Positions 16,685-25,945 of a DNA stretch of 64,000 nt are shown piece by piece. The stretch is from assembly GCA_902568465.1 (NCBI GenBank), contig CACFQR010000002.1:60379-124378 (forward strand). Direction: 5' to 3'. This DNA is from an uncultured Pelagibacteraceae bacterium. GTDB taxonomy: Bacteria > Pseudomonadota > Alphaproteobacteria > Pelagibacterales > Pelagibacteraceae. A program made the translations under genes and the position numbers. How positions within the stretch are numbered: the first letter of the stretch is position 1; each line of letters starts with the position of its first letter. The notes beneath the pieces were generated by a model. That model saw only the letters and a program-made list of their open reading frames with translations, had not been told where the DNA came from and ran no database searches.

Positions 16685-18541
16685 ATGAGAATAAGAATCG
16701 TAGAATTTGCAGACGAACTGAAAAAAAAAGAGTTTGCAAAAGGTGAAAAGGTTGTAGCATTAAATATATGTGCTCAAGCATTTTTAAAAAAAAATAAAAT
16801 TGAATTTGAAAATTCCTTAAATTTTTTCGGGTTAGATGGACATCAAACTGTATTAAAAGAAACAAAAAAAATAATGAACGTTTTAGATCAATATATAAAT
16901 TTTAGTGACAAAAATAAACTGAGCTCTTCTTATAATGAGGGTTTTAATAACTATCTGTTTTTTTATTTAAGATATATTTTAATTTTACTTTACATAATAC
17001 AAGAGATTATAAAAAAATATAAGCCTACCGAAATTGTAGTACCAGAATCTACTAAAATTGAAAATTTTGATTATTATTGTTCTCCAAAAGATAGGCTCTT
17101 AGCTCATTTAGTTTCAAAATATATTAAAGAAAATAATTTAAAGATAAAAATAATTAAGGAAAAAAAAAATAATAAATTGAATTTTTTAAATTTTTCTATA
17201 TTTAAAAAATTTTTAAAGAAGTTGGTTTTTTCAAGTTCTTTCTTTTTATTTAAATACCTTTTTTCTAAAAAAAATACCTACCTAGTAATTAATGATAGCA
17301 ATAACTTTGACAATATTATTAAGCAGATTAAAATTGAAAAGTCTGAAATGAAACCTATTTTTTTTAGTCTTTCTACCAAAGGTCTAAAAAAATACATTTT
17401 AAGTATATTAAAAGGAAAAGTTTTTAATTTTTTTTTAATTCCAGATTTTACCAATTATGAAGATAAAAAAAATATTAGAAATACTTTAGATAATTTTACT
17501 TCGCAGTTATTAAATAATAAAGACATAAATTATCTCAATATAAATTTGGTAAATGAAATAAATAGCTTTGTCTCTAATACAATGTACAAAGCATTTGTAG
17601 AATTTAACAGTCAAGTAAATTTTTTATCAAAAATTATTAAAATTACAAATCCTAAATTTATGATTTGTCAGCACACTCTATTATTAGGTCGAGCTTTTGG
17701 AGAATTAGCAAAAATTTATAATATCCCTGCCATGGTAGTGTCACATGGAACGCATGTTTCACATGAGCAGGCTGATATAAAATATGAATGGAATAGGCTT
17801 GCAGATATTATGATAAATAAAAACTTCCCCTATATCGCTGCACAAAATCCTCATATGCGTAAATTTTTAGATGATAACAATTATAAAAAAAATCAAATCA
17901 TTAACACGGGACCCTTGTTATATAATAAAATCAATCTTTCAAAAAAGGAAGTAGGTGATATAAAGAAAAAATTATTTAAAAGCCACGCAGATAAAAAAAT
18001 CATATTACATGCCGGCACGCCCAAAATGAGAGGATCAAATAGACTTTATGTTTATGAAACTGTAGATGAATATATTAAAAATATTAACAAACTCATTAGT
18101 GTTTTTGAGAATGAAAAAAATATTTTTTTTGCAATTAAATATAGAAAAAATCCAAGAATTATGCTGCAAGATTTTAAGGAATTAATAAATGAGACAGAAA
18201 ATTGTAAAGTATATTCTGACGAAAGTGAATTTTCAGATTTTTTAGCTACATCCGATGTTATGATAAGCTACTCATCTACCGCAATAGATGAGGCACTTTA
18301 CAACAAAATTCCCATTATTTTGTATGATCCAGATAAGAAATATTCACATATTTCGTCAGCAAAAAATAGCAAAGGAAATCTAAACGACAGTGTATTTTAC
18401 TGCTCAGACTTGAAAGAAATAAATTTTACAACGCAGAAAATATTCCAGAATAAAGAAGAATTAATGAAAAATGATCTTTTTTGGGAGAAGCATATTTTTA
18501 GCAATAATAAACAAGAAAACTGGTTACCATATTTAATTTAA
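16685..18541 (+). CDS. large glycan-cluster protein, probable GT-B type transferase
   Basis: A 618-residue protein without signal peptide. The middle has KPTEIVVPES and a basic, hydrophobic stretch (about 155-200). The C-terminal half looks like a GT-B fold: FMICQHTLLLGRAFGELA, then AMVVSHGTHVSHEQ, INTGPLLY, KIILHAGTPKMRG, and DVMISYSSTAIDEALY followed by IPIILYDPD, which parallels the acceptor/donor end of CDP-glycerol-type or capsule (KpsC/KpsS-like, polysialyl) transferases. The precise family is not recognised. It follows the GT2/CMP-synthetase fusion and precedes a UDP-glucuronate epimerase-like gene. A role as a transferase using a CMP- or UDP-activated sugar is inferred. Confidence 0.6.
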   Translation: MRIRIVEFADELKKKEFAKGEKVVALNICAQAFLKKNKIEFENSLNFFGLDGHQTVLKETKKIMNVLDQYINFSDKNKLSSSYNEGFNNYLFFYLRYILILLYIIQEIIKKYKPTEIVVPESTKIENFDYYCSPKDRLLAHLVSKYIKENNLKIKIIKEKKNNKLNFLNFSIFKKFLKKLVFSSSFFLFKYLFSKKNTYLVINDSNNFDNIIKQIKIEKSEMKPIFFSLSTKGLKKYILSILKGKVFNFFLIPDFTNYEDKKNIRNTLDNFTSQLLNNKDINYLNINLVNEINSFVSNTMYKAFVEFNSQVNFLSKIIKITNPKFMICQHTLLLGRAFGELAKIYNIPAMVVSHGTHVSHEQADIKYEWNRLADIMINKNFPYIAAQNPHMRKFLDDNNYKKNQIINTGPLLYNKINLSKKEVGDIKKKLFKSHADKKIILHAGTPKMRGSNRLYVYETVDEYIKNINKLISVFENEKNIFFAIKYRKNPRIMLQDFKELINETENCKVYSDESEFSDFLATSDVMISYSSTAIDEALYNKIPIILYDPDKKYSHISSAKNSKGNLNDSVFYCSDLKEINFTTQKIFQNKEELMKNDLFWEKHIFSNNKQENWLPYLI

Positions 18542-18547
18542 TAACTT

Positions 18548-19558
18548 ATGAAAATTTTAGTTACAGGAGTTGCGGGATTCATAGGATTTCACGTTGCTCA
18601 TAAACTTATTAAAAAAAAATATAATGTAATTGGTTTAGATAATTTAAACAATTATTATGATCAAAAATTAAAATTGGCAAGATTAAAAGAATTAAAAAAA
18701 GCATCTAAAAAAAATAAAAACTTTAAATTCTTTAAAATTGATATTTGTTCAGAAAAAAAATTGAAAAACTTATTTATAAAGAATAAATTTAAAAAAGTTT
18801 TACATTTTGCTGCGCAAGCTGGAGTAAGATTCTCTTTAAAAAAACCAGAACAATATATTCAAAGTAACCTGGTAGGTTTCTTTAATATTTTAAATTTATG
18901 CAAAAGTCATAAGATCTCCCATTTAGTTTACGCAAGTAGTAGTAGTGTTTATGGTGCTAATAAAAAAATACCATTCAAAGAAAGTGATGGCGTTAATCAT
19001 CCAATTCAACTATATGCAGCAACAAAAAGATCAAATGAATTAATGGCCCACAGTTACAGCGCTTTATACAAACTTCCTACAACTGGAATTCGATTTTTTA
19101 CAATTTATGGTCCCTGGGGTAGACCAGATATGGCACTCTATAAGTTTGTTAAAAATATTTTAATAAATAAACCAATAGAAATTTACAACAGAGGCAAACA
19201 TATGAGAGATTTTACTTATATTGATGATGCAGTAAATATGATAATGAAAGTTCTGCAAAAAGCTCCAAGACAAAACAAAAATAATTTTAAATCAGATGAC
19301 CCTTCAAAAAGTTTTGCGCCTTTTAATATAATAAATATTGGTAGTAATAAACCTATTACCTTAATCAATTATATAAAAAAGATAGAAAAAATAACCGGAA
19401 GAAAAGCACACAAAAAATATCTTAATTTACAAAAAGGAGATATTATAAAAACTCACGCAAATATTTTGAAATTTAATAAGATTTATAGCTTTACAAAAAA
19501 AACAAATTTAAATGATGGACTTAAAAATTTTATTAATTGGTATAAAAAATATAATTAA
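18548..19558 (+). CDS. UDP-glucuronate 4-epimerase-like NAD-dependent epimerase
   Basis: A 336-residue extended short-chain dehydrogenase. The NAD loop GVAGFIG is at 7-13, then GLDNLNNYYDQKLK, the family marker for glucuronate 4-epimerases, HFAAQAGVRFSL, catalytic SSSSVYG and YAATK, and TIYGPWGRPDMA. It would invert C4 of UDP-glucuronate to UDP-galacturonate in the cytosol. A nucleotide-sugar dehydrogenase that could supply uronate is at 45869. It is followed three bases later by a methyltransferase gene. The assignment rests on family motifs and length; a closely related 4-epimerase on another uronate is possible. Confidence 0.87.
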   Translation: MKILVTGVAGFIGFHVAHKLIKKKYNVIGLDNLNNYYDQKLKLARLKELKKASKKNKNFKFFKIDICSEKKLKNLFIKNKFKKVLHFAAQAGVRFSLKKPEQYIQSNLVGFFNILNLCKSHKISHLVYASSSSVYGANKKIPFKESDGVNHPIQLYAATKRSNELMAHSYSALYKLPTTGIRFFTIYGPWGRPDMALYKFVKNILINKPIEIYNRGKHMRDFTYIDDAVNMIMKVLQKAPRQNKNNFKSDDPSKSFAPFNIINIGSNKPITLINYIKKIEKITGRKAHKKYLNLQKGDIIKTHANILKFNKIYSFTKKTNLNDGLKNFINWYKKYN

Positions 19559-19561
19559 ATT

Positions 19562-20416
19562 ATGAGAAAATGGTTTAAGTATTTAATACTTTTTGGCGAG
19601 GAGAGAAAAAAAAATATTAAAAAACATGATAAATTTAATGAGTTTGAAAAAGCAATGGGTGGATATGAGTCAAATGAGCATTATGATGATAAGGATAAGT
19701 TTAATGCAAAGTATTTAAATGGCAGATTTTATCATTACAACAAATACCTAAAAAAAAATATAAATTCACAAATGAAAATTTTATCAGTAGCTAGTGGAAG
19801 ATGCATAAATGAGCTTCAATTTATAGATCAGGATTATGATATCACATGTTCAGACTTAGATATTCCTGCAAGTTATGAATTAGCAAAAAAAACCTTTAAA
19901 GAATATAAGTTTGAAGTTTTGAACATTTTACAATCTCACACAAATGAAAAGTATAATTGCGTATTATCTTTAGGCCTGGTTTATGCATTTTCAGCAAATG
20001 AATTTAAAATATTCTTTAGTAATATAAATAAAAGTTTAGATGATGGTGGGATACTAATACTTGATTCAAGCTCAAGTCAGAATAATTTTATCACTTTTTT
20101 TTATGATAGAATATATCTAAAGATAGAAACATTAATAATTTCTATAATATTAAACTTAATTGGAAAAAAAAACTCTATGGGTATTAGGCACCATGGTTAT
20201 AAATTTACAAACAACGAAATTATAAGTTTTGCAAAAGCAAATGGTTTTGAATTACTTGGTGTTGATAAATGTGACTATTTGACAGAAATTTTAAGGAGCA
20301 AAATAGCAAGCAAATTAACAAAAATAATACCTTTTTCAAAATATTTTTTTATAATTTTTGGTTTTCCAATGCCATATTTACGTTTTTTTAAATTCAAAAA
20401 AATTAAAAGTTTATAA
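19562..20416 (+). CDS. class I SAM-dependent methyltransferase-like protein
   Basis: A 284-residue protein with a methyltransferase core: motif I as ILSVASGRCINELQF, the acidic residue after strand 2 in ITCSDLDIPASYELAK, and NCVLSLGLVYAFSAN as motif IV-like. A C-terminal hydrophobic stretch (about 170-185) and the tail IIFGFPMPYLRFFKF may bind membrane or lipid-linked substrate. It lies between a uronate epimerase and the pyruvate-kinase-like gene. The acceptor is unknown. Confidence 0.65.
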   Translation: MRKWFKYLILFGEERKKNIKKHDKFNEFEKAMGGYESNEHYDDKDKFNAKYLNGRFYHYNKYLKKNINSQMKILSVASGRCINELQFIDQDYDITCSDLDIPASYELAKKTFKEYKFEVLNILQSHTNEKYNCVLSLGLVYAFSANEFKIFFSNINKSLDDGGILILDSSSSQNNFITFFYDRIYLKIETLIISIILNLIGKKNSMGIRHHGYKFTNNEIISFAKANGFELLGVDKCDYLTEILRSKIASKLTKIIPFSKYFFIIFGFPMPYLRFFKFKKIKSL

Positions 20417-20442
20417 GTTAAATTTAATAATATTTTTACATT

Positions 20443-21408
20443 ATGAAAGAGATTTTTTGCACTATCGGACCTTCATCATTAAATAAAAATTTTTTAAACG
20501 GGATTAATGGATCTAAAGTTTCAGTTATTAGAATAAATTTATCTCATACTAAAATTATAAATTTAAAGAAAATTTTTAAAAAAATTAGAAAATACACAAA
20601 AATTCCAATTTGCTTAGATACTGAAGGTGCACAAATTCGAACTGTATTTAAGGAAAAAAAATTTTTAAAATTAAATAAGCTTCTTAAAATTGATAATGAT
20701 CTCAAATCAAGAAATTTAAAATTATACCCAGATATTTTTGATAAATTAAGAAAAGGATTTATTTTAGATGTAGGTTTTGAAAATTTAAAAATTAAAATAA
20801 TTAAGAAAAAAAAAAATTTTCTGGTAGCTAAAGTTATTTCTGCAGGTTACTTAGATAATAATAAAGGTGTGCACATAGAAAATAAAAATATTAAATTGCC
20901 ACCACTTACAAAAAAAGATTTAAAAGCTATAGAAATTGGAAAGAAATCTGGAATTAATCACTATGCATTATCTTTTACTAATTCACATAAGGATGTATTA
21001 TTTTTTAATAAGATTTTACCCAGATATAAAAAATTTTTTAAAATTGAAACAGGTAATGCAATTAAAAATTTAAGTTCGATCCTAAAATTATGTAATAATA
21101 TATTAATTGATAGAGGAGATTTATCAAAAGATATTAACTTAATCAATGTACCTGTTGCACAAAGAAAGATTCAAAAACTTGCCACAAAAAAACAAAAAAA
21201 AGTTTATGTTGCAACTAATTTATTAGAATCTATGGTAGAAAAATCATACCCAACCAGATCTGAGTTAAATGATATTTATAATTGTTTAGAGTTAGGTGCA
21301 AACGGATTAGTTTTAGCAGCTGAGACCGCTGTTGGAAAATGGCCCTTAGACTGTGTAAAAATGCTTTCAGCAATAATTAAACGATACGAAAAAGAAAATA
21401 AAAAATAA
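20443..21408 (+). CDS. pyruvate-kinase-like protein lacking the C-terminal domain
   Basis: A 321-residue homologue of pyruvate kinase (normally about 470). CTIGPSS and VIRINLSH start the barrel; LDTEGAQIRT replaces the usual LDTKGPEIRT; FKIETGNA (K200, E202), DRGDL (D226), VATNLLESM (T258) and PTRSELND are preserved. Spacing K200-E202-D226-T258 equals that of E. coli PykF K220-E222-D246-T278, so the active site looks whole. The protein stops after the ETAVGKWPLDCV helix, so the C domain that carries the effector site and intersubunit contacts is absent. It lies among epimerase, methyltransferase and sulfotransferase genes. It may act on PEP for the glycan path or on another substrate; it is unlikely to be the housekeeping enzyme. 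Confidence 0.88.
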   Translation: MKEIFCTIGPSSLNKNFLNGINGSKVSVIRINLSHTKIINLKKIFKKIRKYTKIPICLDTEGAQIRTVFKEKKFLKLNKLLKIDNDLKSRNLKLYPDIFDKLRKGFILDVGFENLKIKIIKKKKNFLVAKVISAGYLDNNKGVHIENKNIKLPPLTKKDLKAIEIGKKSGINHYALSFTNSHKDVLFFNKILPRYKKFFKIETGNAIKNLSSILKLCNNILIDRGDLSKDINLINVPVAQRKIQKLATKKQKKVYVATNLLESMVEKSYPTRSELNDIYNCLELGANGLVLAAETAVGKWPLDCVKMLSAIIKRYEKENKK

Positions 21409-21419
21409 TAGATTTATTT

Positions 21420-22388
21420 ATGCTTTTGGAAAAAAAACCTATAATAGTTGTAAGTCATCCAAGAAGTGGATCTCATTTTTTAATTAATTCATTAAGACAA
21501 AATGCTGACTATTTGTTTAGTGTGCAAAAACCTTTTTTTGCTCTGGACTCTTTACTTGTACCTGGAGATAAAACAAATAGTGAAAAGTTTATAAAATGGT
21601 ACAAGGAAGCTATTTCATTAAAAAAAACTCCAGTGATCGAAGCGAAATGTTTGTTGGAGGATTTAGAGCAATTCGTAAACAAAATGTCAAAAGATAGACT
21701 GGATGTTCAAATAATTAATCATATATTAAAAGAAGGAATTTTTATAAATCTAATTAGAGATCCAAGAGAATGTTTACTATCTTGGTATAAACTTAGCAAA
21801 AGTGGGGGAGCTATGGCATTCGGGGCATCTAAAATAAGATTAGCAAACTTAAGTTATAAAGATTTTCATGAATTACCAAATATTCATAAACTTACATATA
21901 AAGATTTTAGTGATTATGACACTTCTACTGTAAAATACTGTGCCTATCATCACTACAGCTGGGAAAAGCATGTATCTAGCAAAAAAGGTTTAATTGTATA
22001 CTACAAAGATCTAAATAAAAATTTTAATGAAACTATCACTTATGTTTTCAGTTTTTTAAAAAAAAACTTTAATCATAGTCATTGGCCAGAAAAATTTGTT
22101 AGGCCACCTGATGCGTATAAATCGAGATATTACAGAAAAATTGGTAAATTAATTAAAAAATTTGAAGGATTCATATATTCCAAATTTAGTGAAAAAATTT
22201 TAAAAAACTTATTTAGAATGGACGTAAATAATTTAAGAAAGGCTATTGATTCTGCCTTTTTATCTAGTCAAGTTCCACTAGTAGATAAGGATTATAAGCC
22301 AGACCAGAAAACTAATGATCGAATTCTTAAAAATTATAATGAAGCTTACAAAAAATATTCAGGAAACATACAAAAAAAATTTAATTAA
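21420..22388 (+). CDS. PAPS-dependent sulfotransferase
   Basis: A 322-residue sulfotransferase-family protein. The 5'-phosphosulfate-binding loop is VSHPRSGSHFL near residues 11-21 and the 3'-phosphate-binding segment is LIRDPRECLLSWYKL from about 111 (R113, S121). Such enzymes move sulfate from PAPS to a hydroxyl of a sugar or lipid. Its neighbours are a short pyruvate-kinase-like gene and an epimerase, so a sulfated surface sugar is the likely product. SAR11 strains are known for lacking assimilatory sulfate reduction, so the source of PAPS is of interest; an APS-kinase-like domain occurs at 60706. Confidence 0.85.
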   Translation: MLLEKKPIIVVSHPRSGSHFLINSLRQNADYLFSVQKPFFALDSLLVPGDKTNSEKFIKWYKEAISLKKTPVIEAKCLLEDLEQFVNKMSKDRLDVQIINHILKEGIFINLIRDPRECLLSWYKLSKSGGAMAFGASKIRLANLSYKDFHELPNIHKLTYKDFSDYDTSTVKYCAYHHYSWEKHVSSKKGLIVYYKDLNKNFNETITYVFSFLKKNFNHSHWPEKFVRPPDAYKSRYYRKIGKLIKKFEGFIYSKFSEKILKNLFRMDVNNLRKAIDSAFLSSQVPLVDKDYKPDQKTNDRILKNYNEAYKKYSGNIQKKFN

Positions 22389-22415
22389 AGAAATTTTAAA
22401 CTAAATATATAGATT

Positions 22416-23285
22416 ATGAAAATAACAGTATTAGGTGGAAGTGGTTTTGTTGGTTCGCATGTAGCAGATAAACTTACTGAAGCTGGCCATAAAGTAATTA
22501 TTTTTGACTTAAAAAAAAGCAAATATTTAAAGAAAAACCAACAAATGATCGTTGGAAATATTTTAAATAAAAAATTATTAGAGAAGGCTATATCTAAATC
22601 GGATATTGTTTATAATTTTGCTGCTATAGCGGATATAGATCAATCAATTTCGCTACCAGTTGAAACTGCCAAAGTAAATATATTGGGAGAGTTGAATGTT
22701 TTAGAATTATGTAAAAAATATTCTATAAAAAGACATATCTTTGCAAGCACCATTTATGTCTACAGTTTAAGTGGAAATTTTTATAGATGTTCAAAACAGG
22801 CTTCAGAAAGTTTTATAGAAGAATATAATAAACTGCATAATCTAAATTATACAATTTTGAGATTTGGATCGTTGTATGGGCCAAGATCAGATAAAACTAA
22901 TGGTATATACAGAATTATTAGATCTGCTTTAAAGAAGAAAAAAATTGTTTACGAAGGAAACAAAAAAGCTATAAGAGAATATATACATGTGGAAGATGCT
23001 GCAGATTCAAGTGTTAAAATTTTAAACTCAAAATTTAAAAATAAACATTTAATTTTAACAGGTCAAAGACCAAAAAAAGTTTATGATGTAATGAAAATGA
23101 TAGCCGAAATTTTAGGTTTAGATAAAAAGTTTCAATTTAAAAATATATCAACTAGCGGTCATTATATTAAAACTCCATATACATATATTCCCAAAATAGC
23201 TAAGAGGTTTTCTCAGAAAATGCAAATTGATCTTGGAAAAGGCTTATCTCAACTAATCACAGAAATAAAAAAAGAGAAAAATTGA
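22416..23285 (+). CDS. NAD-dependent sugar epimerase/dehydratase
   Basis: A 289-residue extended short-chain dehydrogenase. The NAD loop GGSGFVGSH opens the protein; NFAAIADID, STIYVYS, YRCSK (catalytic Tyr and Lys) and RFGSLYGPRSD follow, and REYIHVEDAA is the usual substrate-side motif. It is shorter than the other epimerases here. The stop TGA overlaps the TTG start of the FkbM gene (ATTGA), suggesting coupling. It could be a 4-epimerase or reductase of a nucleotide sugar; substrate cannot be read. Confidence 0.85.
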   Translation: MKITVLGGSGFVGSHVADKLTEAGHKVIIFDLKKSKYLKKNQQMIVGNILNKKLLEKAISKSDIVYNFAAIADIDQSISLPVETAKVNILGELNVLELCKKYSIKRHIFASTIYVYSLSGNFYRCSKQASESFIEEYNKLHNLNYTILRFGSLYGPRSDKTNGIYRIIRSALKKKKIVYEGNKKAIREYIHVEDAADSSVKILNSKFKNKHLILTGQRPKKVYDVMKMIAEILGLDKKFQFKNISTSGHYIKTPYTYIPKIAKRFSQKMQIDLGKGLSQLITEIKKEKN

Positions 23286-24127
23286 AAGAATTAATAAAAA
23301 AATTTTTAAATTATATAATTAAATTAATTGTAAATTTATTTAATACTTTTAATATTGGTAGATATATATTGGATAAAATAAACTCCAATATTTATAAAGT
23401 TTCTATCCCTGTAAAAAATGAAAAAGTTAACCTTAAATTTTATAGTCCCAATAGATTAAATTATTTTAGAATTAACACTTTTTTTTCAAAAGAGCCAGAA
23501 ACCCTAGGATGGATTGATCAATTTGAAAGTGATTCAGTATTTTTTGATGTGGGAGCAAATATTGGCCTATACTCATGTTATGCTGCAAAGAAAAAAAATT
23601 GTAAAGTTTTTTCTTTTGAGCCATCTGTATTTAATTTAGATCTTCTGGCTAAAAATATACATTTAAATTCTTTATCAAAAAAAATTGTGATTGTTCCTAA
23701 CCCCTTAACAAATATTAACAAAATTTCTGAATTTAACATGTCAACAATTGAGGCCGGGGGTGCACTTTCAACTTTTGGTGAAACTTATACCCATGATGGG
23801 ACTGAAATAGAAAAAAGTTTTAATTATAATGTTCCAGGAACCACACTTGATGAAACAATAAGTTTTTTTAAACTTCCGCAACCTAAATATTTAAAAATTG
23901 ATGTAGATGGTATTGAACATTTAATAATAGAAGGTGCAGACCAAACTCTAAATAGTGTTCAAAGTATTTTAGTAGAAGTTAACGATAAATTTAAGCTACA
24001 GAATGATAAAATTAATAAAAAGCTTACTGAAAAGGGCTTTGAGATGAGAGAAAAAAAACAATCTGAACTTTTATCTAAAACAGAACAAGTAAAAGATGTT
24101 TTTAATCAAATTTGGTACAAAAAATAA
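23282..24127 (+). CDS. FkbM-family methyltransferase
   Basis: A 281-residue protein of the FkbM O-methyltransferase family: motif I VFFDVGANIGLYS, FSFEPSVFNLDLL, and KYLKIDVDGIEHLIIEGA are characteristic. The hydrophobic N-terminus (about 5-25) may lie at the membrane. Starts at TTG 23282, overlapping the stop of the epimerase. FkbM proteins methylate sugars in O-antigens and small molecules. It precedes the aminotransferase/cytidylyltransferase block. Confidence 0.87.
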   Translation: MKELIKKFLNYIIKLIVNLFNTFNIGRYILDKINSNIYKVSIPVKNEKVNLKFYSPNRLNYFRINTFFSKEPETLGWIDQFESDSVFFDVGANIGLYSCYAAKKKNCKVFSFEPSVFNLDLLAKNIHLNSLSKKIVIVPNPLTNINKISEFNMSTIEAGGALSTFGETYTHDGTEIEKSFNYNVPGTTLDETISFFKLPQPKYLKIDVDGIEHLIIEGADQTLNSVQSILVEVNDKFKLQNDKINKKLTEKGFEMREKKQSELLSKTEQVKDVFNQIWYKK

Positions 24128-24130
24128 TTA

Positions 24131-25198
24131 ATGATATCTAATCATTTACATAAAATTAAAAGAACATCTAATTATGATTTTTTAAACAGATCTAATTATT
24201 TAAGATTAGATAGAAATGAAAGAAATTTTCCTTTTTCAAAAAAAATTATCGCTAATTTAAAGGAGAAAATAAATAATTATTCACTACAATCTTATCCTGC
24301 AGATAAAAAGGGGCTTGCAAATAAAATTGCTAAATATGAAAAAGTTGATCTAAAATATATTGAAATTGTACCCGGGTCAGACTCAGCAATTAAGTACATA
24401 TTTGAATTATTTTCTTTTAAAAGAAGTGGTTTGTCATCAATTTTTCCAACTTATGGAATGATCGATGTTTATGCTAAAATTTATCAATCGAAGCTTATAA
24501 AAATAAAAACCCAAAGCAATGAGAAATTTGATTTTAAAAAATATTTTACAAAAAAAGTGGGCTGGATATATATAGCAAATCCAAATCAACCTGATGGTTC
24601 AATTATAACAAAGGAAAATATTATTAAGATTATTAAATACGCCAATAAGAAAAAAATTTTAGTTGTTATTGATGAAGCCTATATACATTTTAGCACACAT
24701 GCTTCATTAACAAACTATGTTAAAAAATTTAATAATTTAGTAATATTAAAAACGTTTTCAAAATTTCCAGGCCTAGCTGGTTTAAGAATAGGTTATTTAA
24801 TTGGAAATCCAAAATTTATAAAACTATTTAATACAGTTCGTCCAATATTTGACACTTCTTCCATTTCAATGTTAATAGCAGAATACTTTTTAGATAATAA
24901 AAAAATTGGAAAAAATCACCTAAAAGAAATTAAATTATCAAAAAAATATATGATAAAAGAGTGCAAGAAAAGAAATCTAAAATTTATTAAAACGGAGACA
25001 AACTTTTTTTATATTAAAATAAGAGGTTATCAACTTCAAAAAATTCATAAAAAATTAATGCAAAAAAGAATTTTAGTAAGATCAAATTTAATTGGTAATT
25101 TTAAGTTTATAAACAATACAATAAGGGTGACTTTGTCATCAACAAAATACATGAAAAAATTTTTTAAAGCTTTAGATACAATTAAACTGGTTAGTTAA
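24131..25198 (+). CDS. HisC-like class I/II aminotransferase or decarboxylase (first of a pair)
   Basis: A 355-residue PLP enzyme similar to histidinol-phosphate aminotransferase. YLRLDRNE near the start, IANPNQPDGS, VVIDEAYIHF, and the Schiff-base lysine in LKTFSKFPGLAGLRIGY are seen. No his gene is nearby, so it is not likely to serve histidine synthesis. The stop codon is followed directly by the ATG of a cytidylyltransferase. Two related proteins in Campylobacter capsule loci (Cj1436, a phosphoserine decarboxylase, and Cj1437, making serinol phosphate) show that HisC-like proteins can make amino-alcohol phosphates for glycan decoration; that could be the role here. Confidence 0.82.
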   Translation: MISNHLHKIKRTSNYDFLNRSNYLRLDRNERNFPFSKKIIANLKEKINNYSLQSYPADKKGLANKIAKYEKVDLKYIEIVPGSDSAIKYIFELFSFKRSGLSSIFPTYGMIDVYAKIYQSKLIKIKTQSNEKFDFKKYFTKKVGWIYIANPNQPDGSIITKENIIKIIKYANKKKILVVIDEAYIHFSTHASLTNYVKKFNNLVILKTFSKFPGLAGLRIGYLIGNPKFIKLFNTVRPIFDTSSISMLIAEYFLDNKKIGKNHLKEIKLSKKYMIKECKKRNLKFIKTETNFFYIKIRGYQLQKIHKKLMQKRILVRSNLIGNFKFINNTIRVTLSSTKYMKKFFKALDTIKLVS

Positions 25199-25945
25199 AT
25201 GATTTGTGCTTTAATTATTGGAAGAGCGGGTAGCAGAGGGTATCCCAATAAGAATGTGGCAAATGTATTGGGTAAAAAACTTTGTGAATATCCTATTTTA
25301 GCAGCAAAAAATTCTAAACATGTTGATAAAATTTATATTTCTACTGACTCACCCGAAATTAAAGAAATTGGTCTTAAACATAATGCTAATATTATTGAAA
25401 GGCCTAAAAATTTAGCCACAAATGAGGCTTTAGGTGAAGATGTTTTTAGACATGGCTACCTGCATATCAAAGATTTGTTAAAAGTTGAAAAAAAAAATGT
25501 GGAGATAATGGTACTACTTTTTGCAAATGCTCCTACTGTTTCTCCAAAAATGATAGATGAAGGAATTGAAATTTTACGTGCTGATAAATCTGCAGACTCG
25601 GCAGTAAGTACTTCAGTGTATAATATGTGGAGTCCTTTAAGAGCTAGAAAAATCGACAATAAAGGTCTTTTAAAGCCATTTGTTCCTTTTGAAACATTTG
25701 GTGATCCTAAAACTTTAAATTGTGATAGAGACTCACAAGGAGAAGTTCACTTTGCAGATATGTCGGTTTCTGTAGTAAGGCCAAAATGCTTAGAGCATAT
25801 GTCAGAAGGTTTACTACCACAAAAATGGATGGGACAAAATATAAGAGCTATAAAATCCTGGGGTGGTTGCGATGTTGATTATGAATGGCAGATCCCGGGT
25901 GTAGAATACTGGTTGAAAAAGAATAAAATTAATTATGAAGATTGA
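25199..25945 (+). CDS. cytidylyltransferase of the CMP-nonulosonate/CMP-Kdo synthetase type (fourth such domain)
   Basis: A 248-residue NeuA-like protein. The loop RAGSRGYPNKN (9-19) is well kept, then KIYISTDSPEIKEIG, FANAPTVSP, and GEVHFADMSVSVVRP, and a C-terminal DVDYEWQIPGVEYWL. This pattern is distinct from the other three cytidylyltransferases in the window. Placed between two HisC-like enzymes and before a radical SAM gene, it may activate a different acid or an amino-alcohol phosphate. The gene is less AT-rich than its surroundings. Its ATG follows the preceding stop with no gap. Confidence 0.82.
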   Translation: MICALIIGRAGSRGYPNKNVANVLGKKLCEYPILAAKNSKHVDKIYISTDSPEIKEIGLKHNANIIERPKNLATNEALGEDVFRHGYLHIKDLLKVEKKNVEIMVLLFANAPTVSPKMIDEGIEILRADKSADSAVSTSVYNMWSPLRARKIDNKGLLKPFVPFETFGDPKTLNCDRDSQGEVHFADMSVSVVRPKCLEHMSEGLLPQKWMGQNIRAIKSWGGCDVDYEWQIPGVEYWLKKNKINYED

